In this document: positions 31,281 through 40,544 of the stretch, in pieces
Numbering within the stretch: the first letter of the stretch is position 1
Layout: the number at the start of each line of letters is the position of its first letter
NCBI GenBank assembly: GCA_009773375.1
Contig: WRPH01000008.1
Coordinates: forward strand, 115,108-179,107
Direction: 5' to 3'
DNA length: 64,000 nucleotides
Origin: Paracoccaceae bacterium
Lineage (GTDB): Bacteria; Pseudomonadota; Alphaproteobacteria; Rhodobacterales; Rhodobacteraceae
Translations under genes and position numbers: made by a program
Notes under the pieces: generated by a model
What the model was told of the DNA's origin: nothing
The model's input: the letters and a program-made list of their open reading frames with translations, nothing else
The model's database searches: none

Positions 31281-32239
31281 CAGGCGACCATCGCCTGCGC
31301 AAGTCGCGCCCATTCGCGCGCGCTGCCGGGCAGCCCCAGCCGCAGCCAACGGTTCGAATAGGGAAAAATCCGCGACCATATCTGCCGCTCGGCCAGCCGG
31401 TTCTGTGCCGTTTCTGCATCCGGGGTGTCGTAGGTACGGAACAATTCGCAGCCGCCAACCAGCGCCCAGCCTGCCGCCTTGGCCAAGGCGTCTGCTTGGT
31501 CCATCTCGGCCCGCAGGCGTTGGATGGTGGCTTCTGCCCATGCGGTATCGGCCAAGGCTGCGGCGCCGATCCGCAGCGCCGCACCATTGACCGGCCACGG
31601 GCCAGAGATTTCCTCAAGCGCTGCGATGTCGGCGGCAGGGCCGATCACAAAGCCAAGCCGCACCCCGGCAAGGCCGTAGAATTTACCGAAGGATCGCAGC
31701 ACCAGCAGGCCCGGCATTCCGGCATGGGGCGCGACGGAAAGCCCGGGCTGGGCGTCGGCAAAGCTTTCGTCCACCACCAGCCGCCCGACCTTGCCCGCCA
31801 GCTCCTGCAGATCAGAGGAAGCATAAAACCGGCCATCCGGGTTGTTGGGGTTGACCACCACCGCCAGATCGGCCCCGGCAAGCTGGCCGAACTGGCTGAC
31901 CTGTTCCACCTTCCAGCCAGCGGCGCGCAGGCTGGCGGCGTGCTCGTTATAGGTCGGGCCAAGCACGCGGGCATTTCCCCGCGGGGAAATCAGCGGGATC
32001 ATCTGGATCGCCGCCTGCGCCCCGGCGACAGCCAACATCGGCGCTTGCGTGCGATAGGCGCGGGCGGCCACATCCAGCAGAGCCTGCTTGGCGGAACGGG
32101 TTGGCAGCATCGTCCAATCCTCCGGCTGCAAGGACGGGATCGGATAGGGCACACGATTGATGCCGGTGGAGAGATCAATCCAGTCCGCACCACCAAAGCG
32201 CGCGATGGCTCCGTCAATATTGCCGCCGTGATCGCGCAT
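31280..32239 (-). CDS. cobC: L-threonine-phosphate decarboxylase
   Basis: HGGNIDGAIARFGGADWIDLSTGINRVPYP; PLP aminotransferase-like; RSFGKFYGLAGVRLGF. Confidence 0.92.
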   Translation of the reverse strand: MRDHGGNIDGAIARFGGADWIDLSTGINRVPYPIPSLQPEDWTMLPTRSAKQALLDVAARAYRTQAPMLAVAGAQAAIQMIPLISPRGNARVLGPTYNEHAASLRAAGWKVEQVSQFGQLAGADLAVVVNPNNPDGRFYASSDLQELAGKVGRLVVDESFADAQPGLSVAPHAGMPGLLVLRSFGKFYGLAGVRLGFVIGPAADIAALEEISGPWPVNGAALRIGAAALADTAWAEATIQRLRAEMDQADALAKAAGWALVGGCELFRTYDTPDAETAQNRLAERQIWSRIFPYSNRWLRLGLPGSAREWARLAQAMVA

Positions 32240-32248
32240 GTTTGCCCC

Positions 32249-33190
32249 TCAGATCAGCGCCAGCCCTGCCAGCCCACAGGCCAGCAGAAACATCGCGCGG
32301 GCGTAAAGCGCAAGACCCCGCTGCAAATCGCGTGGCGTGGGGTCGGCGGCACCTGCATTGACCCAAGGTTCTTCCGCCACCCGGTCGGCATAGACGCGCG
32401 GGCCGGAAAGCCGCACACCAAGGCCAGCCGCCATTGCCGCCTCGGGCCAACCGGCGTTGGGTGATCGGTGCAAGCCGGCATCGCGCCACATCACCTTCAG
32501 CGCAGTCTTCGGCCTGCCGGAAACGGCGGCAAACAGCGCCCCGGTCAACCGCGCCGGGATCAGATTGACCAGATCGTCGATCCGCGCCGAGGCCCAACCA
32601 AAGGCCTCAAACCGTGGAGTGCGGTGGCCGATCATCGAATCGAGCGTGTTGATCGCCTTGTAGGCGGCAATCCCCGGCAGGCCCAGAATAGCGCCCCAGA
32701 ACAGGGGTGCGACAATACCATCCGAGGTGTTTTCGGCCAGACTTTCCATCGCCGCCCGCGCAACGCCAGCCTCGTCCAGCACAGCGGTATTGCGGCCAAC
32801 GATCATCGAGACGGCAAGGCGGGCCTTGTCCAGATCTTTGGCCTGCAACGGCGCAACCACCGCCGCGACATGGGCATACATCGACCGCACAGCGACCAAC
32901 GGCCAAGCCAGAACGCCACCCAGAATGATCCCAAGCCAACCTGCGGGCAAAGCCCATTGCAGCCCATACGCCAGGACCGCAACCACGCCAATCACCACCA
33001 AAGCCGCCGCCACCCCGGCCAAACGGCGCCGCGCGGCGGCAGAGCTATCGTGGTTCCACTGGGCATCAAGGCAGCGGATCAACACGCCGATCCACGTCAC
33101 CGGATGACCGATCCTCGCATAAAGCCAACCGGGCCAGCCGAAGGCCAGATCGAGGCCGATAGCCACCAGCATCATCGCGGCGAAATTCAT
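32249..33190 (-). CDS. cbiB: Adenosylcobinamide-phosphate synthase (CbiB/CobD)
   Basis: GWPGWLYARIGHPVTWIGVLI; VGRNTAVLDEAGVARAAMESLAENTSDGIVAPLFW. Confidence 0.95.
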   Translation of the reverse strand: MNFAAMMLVAIGLDLAFGWPGWLYARIGHPVTWIGVLIRCLDAQWNHDSSAAARRRLAGVAAALVVIGVVAVLAYGLQWALPAGWLGIILGGVLAWPLVAVRSMYAHVAAVVAPLQAKDLDKARLAVSMIVGRNTAVLDEAGVARAAMESLAENTSDGIVAPLFWGAILGLPGIAAYKAINTLDSMIGHRTPRFEAFGWASARIDDLVNLIPARLTGALFAAVSGRPKTALKVMWRDAGLHRSPNAGWPEAAMAAGLGVRLSGPRVYADRVAEEPWVNAGAADPTPRDLQRGLALYARAMFLLACGLAGLALI

Positions 33191-34008
33191 CCCTGCCCCC
33201 CGGCCCGAAACTGCACGATCCCGCGCAAGCCAGCCTGCCTTAATACCTGCCGTGCCCGCGCAGGCACACCTCCCGGCGCAAAGATCAGCCCGCGCGCCGC
33301 TCCGGTATGGGCAATGACATAGCCGAGCGCGCCCAGATCTGCGGCAAGCGACATGGTAGGGTCGGTTCCCGTCCCGCGCCGTTCCAGCGTCCGGCGTGCG
33401 GAAACTGCAGCCAGATCGGCCAGCGCCGCAAGATCGCCCGCCTTGGCGGCATTGCACCAATGCAGCAGCAGGTCTGCGATGTCGGGGAAATCAGTGTCGG
33501 CCGGATTGGTGCGCTGCACCGGGCCGTAAAAGCCGCCAATTACCTCAAAGGCGGGTAGTGTTGGCAGATGCGCCAGAATCTCACCATGACGCGAGGCCCA
33601 AAGCAGCGTCTCGGCATCGGCAAACATCAGCGGATCGGACGCGCCTTCGACGGCGAGACAGGCCTGCGCAAGAACCTGCGGCGGGCCCTGCCACCCAGCC
33701 AGCCGCGCGACGGCCACCAGAGCAGCCGTCGATGCCCCCGCGCCACCGCCCACTGGCATTTCCGCCCGCAGCAGAATGCGCCCCGGCTGAGCAAGCCCCA
33801 GATGCGTCAAAAGCGCCCGTGCCCGCTGAGGTGTCAGCAGACGTTGCCCTGCTCCGTGCAAAGTCAGTTCCTTTTGCGGCAGAAGCGACGCCGAAACCCG
33901 CAGCGCGGGGCACGACAAGCTGACCAATGCGACCGGGCCATTGCGCCCGATCCGCCCCTGCAACAGCTCGCCAAAATGTCCGGCAACCCGGACGACTGCC
34001 TGCCTCAT
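33187..34008 (-). CDS. GHMP-family kinase, PduX/BluE-like L-threonine kinase
   Basis: VAGHFGELLQGR; PVGGGAGASTAALVAVARL; position next to cobC/cbiB. Confidence 0.8.
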   Translation of the reverse strand: MRQAVVRVAGHFGELLQGRIGRNGPVALVSLSCPALRVSASLLPQKELTLHGAGQRLLTPQRARALLTHLGLAQPGRILLRAEMPVGGGAGASTAALVAVARLAGWQGPPQVLAQACLAVEGASDPLMFADAETLLWASRHGEILAHLPTLPAFEVIGGFYGPVQRTNPADTDFPDIADLLLHWCNAAKAGDLAALADLAAVSARRTLERRGTGTDPTMSLAADLGALGYVIAHTGAARGLIFAPGGVPARARQVLRQAGLRGIVQFRAGGQG

Positions 34009-34634
34009 CGCCGCATCCGGTTGACGCCCGAAATCGACCAAGCCCCGCCTGGCAAGGCGATGATCGTGGTCATCGACAGCGGTGCAATCTGAAATGCCAG
34101 CCCTTGTGCGGCTTGCCCCAAGGTCAGCCCCAAGGCCGCGCGGATCACCCCGGCGTGGGCAATGATGGCAACCTTGCCGCCGCGTGCCGCCAAGTCCTGC
34201 AAGGCAGGCGTAACCCGTTCATAGACATCAAGAAAGCTTTCACCATGTGGCGGGCGATGTGCGGCCAGATCGGCGACGGGAAGCGGGCCAAGATCGGGAA
34301 GATCGCTGAAGGGCACATCCTCCCAAGCGCCGAAATCCTGTTCCCACAACCGCGCATCGTGTGCCGGTGCGGCATCCGGCCACAGCTGCGCGGCAGTCTG
34401 CACGCAGCGCAGCGCCGGGCTGATAACGCAGTGATCCACAGGCCCCAGCGCGCCCCGCAATGCCGCAAAAGCCAAGGAATCACTGCAATCGGCGGCCACA
34501 TCACGCCGCCCGGCCATCCGGCCTTGGGTGATCGCCGGGGCATGGCGGATCAAGTGCAGCTCTGTCGTCACATGGGCGGGCACGGTCGTATTTCTCCTTT
34601 CGCGCATCCGCCGTTTCTGCTTTGTCACGAGCAA
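34005..34634 (-). CDS. Histidine phosphatase family protein (candidate alpha-ribazole phosphatase)
   Basis: LHLIRHAPAITQGRMAGRRDV; SPALRCVQTA; AHAGVIRA; start may lie downstream of 34634. Confidence 0.8.
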   Translation of the reverse strand: MLVTKQKRRMRERRNTTVPAHVTTELHLIRHAPAITQGRMAGRRDVAADCSDSLAFAALRGALGPVDHCVISPALRCVQTAAQLWPDAAPAHDARLWEQDFGAWEDVPFSDLPDLGPLPVADLAAHRPPHGESFLDVYERVTPALQDLAARGGKVAIIAHAGVIRAALGLTLGQAAQGLAFQIAPLSMTTIIALPGGAWSISGVNRMRR

Positions 34635-34648
34635 AGGAACAAGGCCCC

Positions 34649-35155
34649 ATGCAGAAAATTATCCTCATCACCGGCGGAGCGCGATCAGGCAAAAGCCGGA
34701 TCGCCGAGGACCGGGTTTTGCAGATGGGTCGCCCCGCCCAATATATCGCCACCGCACAGGCTTGGGATGATGAAATGCGCACCCGCATCGCCGAACATCA
34801 GGCACGGCGCGGGGCCGAATGGGTCACAACCGCCGAGCCGTTGGATTTGCTGGCCGCGCTGGCGGCAACCGATGGCAAAGGCCCGCGTCTGGTGGATTGC
34901 CTGACGTTGTGGCTGACCAATCTGATGCTGGCCGATCACGACTGGCGCAAGGCGGGGCAGGATTTGCTGGCCGCGCTGCCCGGCCAGCATAGCCCGGTGG
35001 TGTTTGTGACCAATGAAGTCGGCATGGGGATCGTGCCCGACAACGCCTTGGCGCGCGCCTTTCGGGACGCTGCCGGAACGCTTAACCAATGGGTCGCGGC
35101 TGCGGCGGATGAAGTCATCCTTGCCGTGTCGGGCCTGCCCTTGAAGGTGAAATGA
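34649..35155 (+). CDS. cobP: Bifunctional adenosylcobinamide kinase/guanylyltransferase
   Basis: IILITGGARSGKSRIAEDRVL; VTNEVGMGIVPDN. Confidence 0.95.
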   Translation: MQKIILITGGARSGKSRIAEDRVLQMGRPAQYIATAQAWDDEMRTRIAEHQARRGAEWVTTAEPLDLLAALAATDGKGPRLVDCLTLWLTNLMLADHDWRKAGQDLLAALPGQHSPVVFVTNEVGMGIVPDNALARAFRDAAGTLNQWVAAAADEVILAVSGLPLKVK

Positions 35156-36159
35156 TGCAACTGACCTCTCTTGCCGCTGTCGCCAGCCTTGCCACCACCT
35201 TGCCGAAAGCCGACGCCGCCGCCGCCGCCGCCGCGCGCGCCCGACAAAACAGCCTGACCAAACCGCCGGGATCGCTGGGACGACTGGAGGAGTTGGCCGA
35301 GTTCATGGCGGCCTGGCGCGGCACCGCACGCCCCACGATCACCAAGGCGCAAGCTATTATCTTTGCGGGCAATCACGGCATTTGCGCGCAGGGGGTCAAC
35401 CCTTTCCCGCAAGAAGTGACCGCGCAGATGGTGCTGAACTTTCAGGCTGGTGGAGCCTCCATCAACCAGTTGTGCCGGGTGAATGGCGCAGATTTGTCGG
35501 TGGTCGCGCTGGAGCTGGACCGCCCGACGGCTGACTTCACCGAAAGCCCGGCGATGACCGAAGCGGAAACCCTGGCCGCGATGCAGGCGGGTGCGGATGC
35601 GGTAGATCTATCCGCCGACGTGCTGATCCTGGGTGAAATGGGCATCGGCAATTCCACCATCGCCGCCGCGATGGCTGCGGCGCTGTTTGGCGGCGAAGTT
35701 GCGGCTTGGGTCGGCGTCGGCACCGGCTCGGATTCCGACGGGATGAAGCGCAAGATCGCGGCGATTGAAAAGGGTTTGGCCCGGCACAAGGGCCTGCCCG
35801 CAATGGGCGTGCTGGCAGCGTTGGGCGGGCGTGAACAGGCGGCGATCTGTGGCGCGGTGCTGGCGGCGCGGGCAGCGCGGATTCCGGTTATTCTGGATGG
35901 CTTCATCTGCACCGCAGCTGCATCGGCGCTGTATGCGGCGGACCCGACCTTGCTGGATCACTGTCTGGTTGGCCATTGCAGCGCCGAGCCGGGGCATCGC
36001 AAGCTGTTGGCGGCGCTAAACAAACGCGCCGTGCTGGAGTTTGACATGCGGCTTGGCGAAGGCTCGGGTGCGGCTTTGGCTTTGGGCATCGTGCGGGCGG
36101 CTCTGGAATGCCACAACGGCATGGCGACCTTCGGCGAGGCCGGGGTTTCAGAGGCATGA
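35152..36159 (+). CDS. cobT: Nicotinate-nucleotide-dimethylbenzimidazole phosphoribosyltransferase
   Basis: FAGNHGICAQGVNPFPQEVT; GEMGIGNSTIAAAM; this is the PRTase, not the cobaltochelatase CobT. Confidence 0.95.
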   Translation: MMQLTSLAAVASLATTLPKADAAAAAAARARQNSLTKPPGSLGRLEELAEFMAAWRGTARPTITKAQAIIFAGNHGICAQGVNPFPQEVTAQMVLNFQAGGASINQLCRVNGADLSVVALELDRPTADFTESPAMTEAETLAAMQAGADAVDLSADVLILGEMGIGNSTIAAAMAAALFGGEVAAWVGVGTGSDSDGMKRKIAAIEKGLARHKGLPAMGVLAALGGREQAAICGAVLAARAARIPVILDGFICTAAASALYAADPTLLDHCLVGHCSAEPGHRKLLAALNKRAVLEFDMRLGEGSGAALALGIVRAALECHNGMATFGEAGVSEA

Positions 36160-36911
36160 TCCAATTGCGCCCCCGTCTGGCCGAGGTGCAGTTGGCAGTC
36201 ATGCTGCTGACGCGCCTGCCTGCGGGACGGATGGCTGTCGCGCCTTCGATTGGTGCGGCGGCGTGGGCCTTTCCGCTGGTCGGCGGGGTGGTCGGCGGGG
36301 TTTCGGCGGCGGTTCTTCTCGCGGCCATGGCGGTTGGCATTGCGCCGGGGATGGCTGCGGGCATCGCCCTCGCTGCCGGGATTCTGGCTACCGGTGGCTT
36401 GCACGAAGACGGGCTGGCGGATGTGGCGGATGGTTTCGGCGGCGGCCGTGACCGGGCGCGCAAGCTGGAGATCATGCGCGACAGCCGGATCGGCAGCTAT
36501 GGCGGGCTGGCGCTTATCCTGTCGCTGGGGCTGCGCTGGCAGGCTATTGCCCTGCTGACCGTTGAAAGCCCGAAGCTGGGGGCTTTTGCCCTGATTGCGC
36601 TGGCGGTTTCCAGCCGTGCGGGCCTGCCGTTGGCGCTGCTATGGATGCCTGCCGCGCGGACAGATGGGATGGGGAAATCAGCTTCCGGGACAACGCGGGC
36701 GCGGGCGCTGATTTCGGTTGCCATCGCCGCGCTGGCCTTGGCAGTTCTGGTTGGCCCTGCCGAAGCCCTTACGGTTATGGTGGTGCAAGCGGTCGTGCAA
36801 CTTGCCTTCGCCCGCCTTGCCCTGCGCCAGATTGGCGGGCAAAGCGGCGATGTTTTAGGGGCGATGCAGCAGTTGGCCGAGATCACCGGCTGGCTGATGC
36901 TGACCCGCTGA
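36156..36911 (+). CDS. cobS: Adenosylcobinamide-GDP ribazoletransferase
   Basis: VQLAVMLLTRLPAG; GLHEDGLADVADGFGGGRDRARKLEIMRDSRIGSYG; this is the CobV/CobS transferase. Confidence 0.95.
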   Translation: MIQLRPRLAEVQLAVMLLTRLPAGRMAVAPSIGAAAWAFPLVGGVVGGVSAAVLLAAMAVGIAPGMAAGIALAAGILATGGLHEDGLADVADGFGGGRDRARKLEIMRDSRIGSYGGLALILSLGLRWQAIALLTVESPKLGAFALIALAVSSRAGLPLALLWMPAARTDGMGKSASGTTRARALISVAIAALALAVLVGPAEALTVMVVQAVVQLAFARLALRQIGGQSGDVLGAMQQLAEITGWLMLTR

Positions 36912-36915
36912 AGAC

Positions 36916-36988
36916 GAGGGGGCCAGCCCCCTCGCCGGTTTGGCACGCCAAACCGGCCCTCCCCCGGAGTATTTTTGCCAAGATGAAT
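36916..36988 (+). repeat. Palindrome plus GCCAAGATGAA intergenic element, copy C
   Basis: GAGGGGGC-CA-GCCCCCTC, GCCGGTTTGGC-AC-GCCAAACCGGC, then cctcccccggagtatttttgccaagatgaa. Confidence 0.88.
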
Positions 36989-36998
36989 GCAAATTTTA

Positions 36999-38333
36999 TT
37001 AAAGTTGTGGGCGCTTTTGCAAAAGTGGCATGACATCGGCCATTTCCGGGCCTGCATCAAGGCCGGTGACGGCGCGACGCAGCGGGCGGAACAGGGTTTT
37101 ACCCTTGCGCCCGGTTGCCTCTTTTACTGCATTGGTCCATTCGCCCCAGGTTGCCGTTGTCCACGGGCCTTCGGGCAGCAGGGCGAAGGCTTGCGCCACG
37201 AATTCACGGTCTTCTTCGTCAACCAGCGGCGTTGCGCCATCGCGGAACAGCGTCCACCAGCCTTCGAGATCGGCCAGAACGGTGATGTTGCCCTTGGCAA
37301 CGTTCCAGAACGCTTCGGCCTTGTCGGCGGGCACGCCCAGCTTGGCGATACGGTCGGCGACGTTTGCCAGCGGCAGACTTTGAACATGCGCGCGGGTCAG
37401 CGGGAACAGGTCTTCGGCGTCGAACTTGGTCGGGGCAGCGCCAAAGCTGCCAATGTCAAAGCCGTCGATCAGGTCTTGCATCGACGAGGCGAGCTCCACC
37501 GGCTTGGAAGAGCCAAGCCGCGCCATCAGCGACAGCAGCGCCATCGGCTCCACGCCCTGCGCGCGCAGATCGCGCAGCGACAGCGTGCCAAGACGCTTGG
37601 ACAGTTCTTCGCCCTTCGCGCCGGTCAGCAGCGAATGGTGGGCGAAATTCGGTGGGGTGCCGCCCATCGCCTGCATGATCTGGATTTGCGTCGCGGTATT
37701 GGTGACGTGATCAGCACCGCGCACGATAAAGCTGACGCCCATGTCGATATCATCGACCGACGAGGCGAAGGTGTACAGGATCTGCCCATCGGCGCGGATC
37801 AGCACCGGATCCGACACCGAAGCCGCGTCGATCGAGATCGGCCCCAAGATGCCATCGGGCCACTCGATGCGCTGCTGATCCAGCAGGAAACGCCAATAAC
37901 CAGCACGGCCTTCGGCGCGGGCGGCGGCTTTTTCATCTTCGGTCATCCGCAGCGAGGCGCGGTCATAGACCGGCGGCTTGTGCATGTTCAGCTGCTTCTT
38001 GCGCTTCAGGTCCAGTTCGACCGGCGATTCAAAGCATTCGTAGAACCGGCCCGCTGCGCGCAGCTCATCCGCCGCCTGGTAGTAGCGGTCAAAGCGTAGC
38101 GACTGCTTTTCAACGCGATCCCAGTGCAGGCCCAACCATTCCAGATCTTCCATCAGGCCATCGGCGTATTCCTGCTTTGACCGTTCCTGATCGGTGTCAT
38201 CCAGACGCAGGATGAACGTACCCCCGGCCTTGCGGGTGATCAGATAGTTCATCAGCGCGGTGCGCAGATTGCCGACGTGGATATATCCGGTCGGCGAGGG
38301 GGCAAAGCGGGTAATGGTGGGCTTGACGGTCAT
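36999..38333 (-). CDS. gltX: Glutamyl-tRNA synthetase
   Basis: TRFAPSPTGYIHVGNLRTALMNYL (HIGH-like); GEELSKRLG (KMSKS-like). Confidence 0.96.
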   Translation of the reverse strand: MTVKPTITRFAPSPTGYIHVGNLRTALMNYLITRKAGGTFILRLDDTDQERSKQEYADGLMEDLEWLGLHWDRVEKQSLRFDRYYQAADELRAAGRFYECFESPVELDLKRKKQLNMHKPPVYDRASLRMTEDEKAAARAEGRAGYWRFLLDQQRIEWPDGILGPISIDAASVSDPVLIRADGQILYTFASSVDDIDMGVSFIVRGADHVTNTATQIQIMQAMGGTPPNFAHHSLLTGAKGEELSKRLGTLSLRDLRAQGVEPMALLSLMARLGSSKPVELASSMQDLIDGFDIGSFGAAPTKFDAEDLFPLTRAHVQSLPLANVADRIAKLGVPADKAEAFWNVAKGNITVLADLEGWWTLFRDGATPLVDEEDREFVAQAFALLPEGPWTTATWGEWTNAVKEATGRKGKTLFRPLRRAVTGLDAGPEMADVMPLLQKRPQL

Positions 38334-38436
38334 GGAGGCTCTCCTGCAACCGCCCTTCCCTGTCATATGGGCCGCGATTTGTCCAGTTGCTGCCAACCGG
38401 GCTTGCAAAGCCATAGCGGCTGGCTAGGCTGCGACC

Positions 38437-38847
38437 ATGACCGTGCCTTTGCCCACCGCCCTTGCCCCCGATGCCGCCCAGATCGAAGCACTGGCGCATC
38501 AGGCCATTGCCAGCCTGCCCGAGGCCTATCGCCGCGCCGCAATGCAGATCGTGCTGCGGGTCGAGGATTTCGCCTCTGATACCTTGTTGGCCGATCTGGG
38601 CTGCGAAAGCCCGTTTGATCTGACCGGGCTTTACGAAGGCACGCCGCTGACAGAGAAATCCTTTGCCGATCAGGTCCTTCACCCCGATCTGATCTGGCTG
38701 TTCCGCCGCCCGATTCTGGATGAATGGATTGAACGCGGCGATGTCACGCTAGCCGATCTGGTGACGCATGTACTGGTGCATGAGCTGGCGCATCACTTTG
38801 GCTGGTCAGATGACGACATCGCTGCAATTGATCGCTGGTGGGAATAA
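38437..38847 (+). CDS. Metallopeptidase family protein (zincin-like, HExxH)
   Basis: VTHVLVHELAHHFGWSDDDI. Confidence 0.88.
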   Translation: MTVPLPTALAPDAAQIEALAHQAIASLPEAYRRAAMQIVLRVEDFASDTLLADLGCESPFDLTGLYEGTPLTEKSFADQVLHPDLIWLFRRPILDEWIERGDVTLADLVTHVLVHELAHHFGWSDDDIAAIDRWWE

Positions 38848-38945
38848 CCGATTGCGGCGGCATTTCTGCTTGTGACTTGGACAGCAGGGCAAAAAGTTCT
38901 TATGATCCCGTGCGGGCGCGTTCGCCTGTTTCAAGGAGCCAAGAC

Positions 38946-39527
38946 ATGTTCAATAAATCCAGCATCTTTTTCGCATGCATTCTGGGGACAGCTTTGGCAG
39001 CACCCGCGCTTGCTGGCACGGTGGCCGACAAGGCTGCCGAGATTGAAACCCTGATGGCTGTGCCGGACTCCGGGGCCGCTATTGATGCGGCGAATGCGCT
39101 ATTGGCTACGGTTTGGGACAGCACGGCCGAGGTCGGCATTCACCAGACCGTTCTGGTCACGGAACCGGCGGCGGGCTTTGGCATCTACAACCCACGCGCC
39201 AATGATCAATACAAGGTGGGCGAGCCGATCATGATCTATGCCGAGCCGTTTGGTTTTGGCTATGGCGCCGCTGGCGAAGGGCTGTATTCGATCGCTTTTG
39301 CGGTCGACCTGAAAGTGATGACAGAGGCGGGCGAGGTCTTGGGCGAGATGCCCGATCTGGCCAGCCTTGAACTGACCTCACGCTACCAGAACCGCGAGTT
39401 TCAGGCCAACCTGACCTACACGCTGGATGGCGTGCCGCCCGGTCGTTATGTGCTGGAAACCACTTTGCGCGACAAGAATTCCACCAAGGTCGGCACGTTT
39501 CAGAACGTGGTCGAATTCGTCGAGTGA
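38946..39527 (+). CDS. Secreted hypothetical protein
   Basis: Signal peptide MFNKSSIFFACILGTALAAPALAG; no recognised domain. Confidence 0.75.
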   Translation: MFNKSSIFFACILGTALAAPALAGTVADKAAEIETLMAVPDSGAAIDAANALLATVWDSTAEVGIHQTVLVTEPAAGFGIYNPRANDQYKVGEPIMIYAEPFGFGYGAAGEGLYSIAFAVDLKVMTEAGEVLGEMPDLASLELTSRYQNREFQANLTYTLDGVPPGRYVLETTLRDKNSTKVGTFQNVVEFVE

Positions 39528-39551
39528 TCCGGTTTTGCGAAAGTTGAACCG

Positions 39552-40508
39552 ATGACAACGGAGCAGCAGACCCCGATCCTGACGCTGACGCTGAACCCCG
39601 CGCTGGATATGGCGACGACGGTGCCAGAGATGGTGCCGGATCGGAAACTGCGCTGTGCCGCACCCTTGCTGGACCCCGGCGGCGGCGGGCTGAACGTCAG
39701 CCGTGCCGTCACGGTGCTGGGGGGCGAAAGCCTGGCGCTGGTGGCTTTGGGCGGGCTGACCGGGGATCGGCTGGCGGGGTTGATCCGGGCTGAATCCGTG
39801 CCATTTCTGGCGCTGATGGGGCCGGGGGAAACCCGGCAAAGCCTGACGGTGACCGAAGAGAAAAGCGGGCGTCAGTATCGGTTCATGTTGCCCGGCCCGG
39901 TCTGGTCCGAGGCAGATCAGGGCCGGGTGTTTCTGCTGTTGCGGGCCTCGGCACGGGTGGGGGCCTATGGGGTGATCTCGGGCAGCCAACCGCCGGGCGT
40001 GCCGGGGGATTTTCTGGCCCAACTGGCCCGGTCGATGGCGGGGTTGCAGGTGCTGTTGGATACCTCGGGGGCCGCTTTGAAACAGGCGGTGGCGCATCCG
40101 ATTCCGGGGCTGTTCGTGCTGCGGATGGATGATCTGGAGGCCGAAGAACTCGCCGGGCATGCGCTGACCACGCGCGTTCAAAGCGCTGATTTTGCCGCCA
40201 GTCTGGTGGCCCGCGGCGTGGCGCAAAAAGTGATCCTCGCGCGCGGCGCAGATGGGTCGGTACTGGCCGAGGCCGGGCAGCGGCTGTTTGTGAAAGCCGC
40301 CCCGGTCAAGGTGGTCAGCAAGGTCGGCGCTGGTGACAGTTTTGTCGCAGGCTTTGTGCTGGCTCTGGCGCGCGGCGGCACATCGGCGCAAGCGATGGCC
40401 TATGGCGCGGCGGCGGCAAGTGCGGCCGTGATGACCGATGCGACGCAGCTGTGCAGGCTGGCCGATGTCGAACGCATCTTGCCAGATTGCTGGGTCGAGG
40501 CGATTTAG
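39552..40508 (+). CDS. PfkB-family hexose/tagatose-type kinase
   Basis: LTLNPALDMATTVPEMVPDRKLRC; GGGGLNVSRAVTVLGG; KVGAGDSFVAGFVLAL. Confidence 0.9.
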   Translation: MTTEQQTPILTLTLNPALDMATTVPEMVPDRKLRCAAPLLDPGGGGLNVSRAVTVLGGESLALVALGGLTGDRLAGLIRAESVPFLALMGPGETRQSLTVTEEKSGRQYRFMLPGPVWSEADQGRVFLLLRASARVGAYGVISGSQPPGVPGDFLAQLARSMAGLQVLLDTSGAALKQAVAHPIPGLFVLRMDDLEAEELAGHALTTRVQSADFAASLVARGVAQKVILARGADGSVLAEAGQRLFVKAAPVKVVSKVGAGDSFVAGFVLALARGGTSAQAMAYGAAAASAAVMTDATQLCRLADVERILPDCWVEAI

Positions 40509-40544
40509 CGGCCCCTGCCTTGCAACCGCGACTGAAGAACGCTG

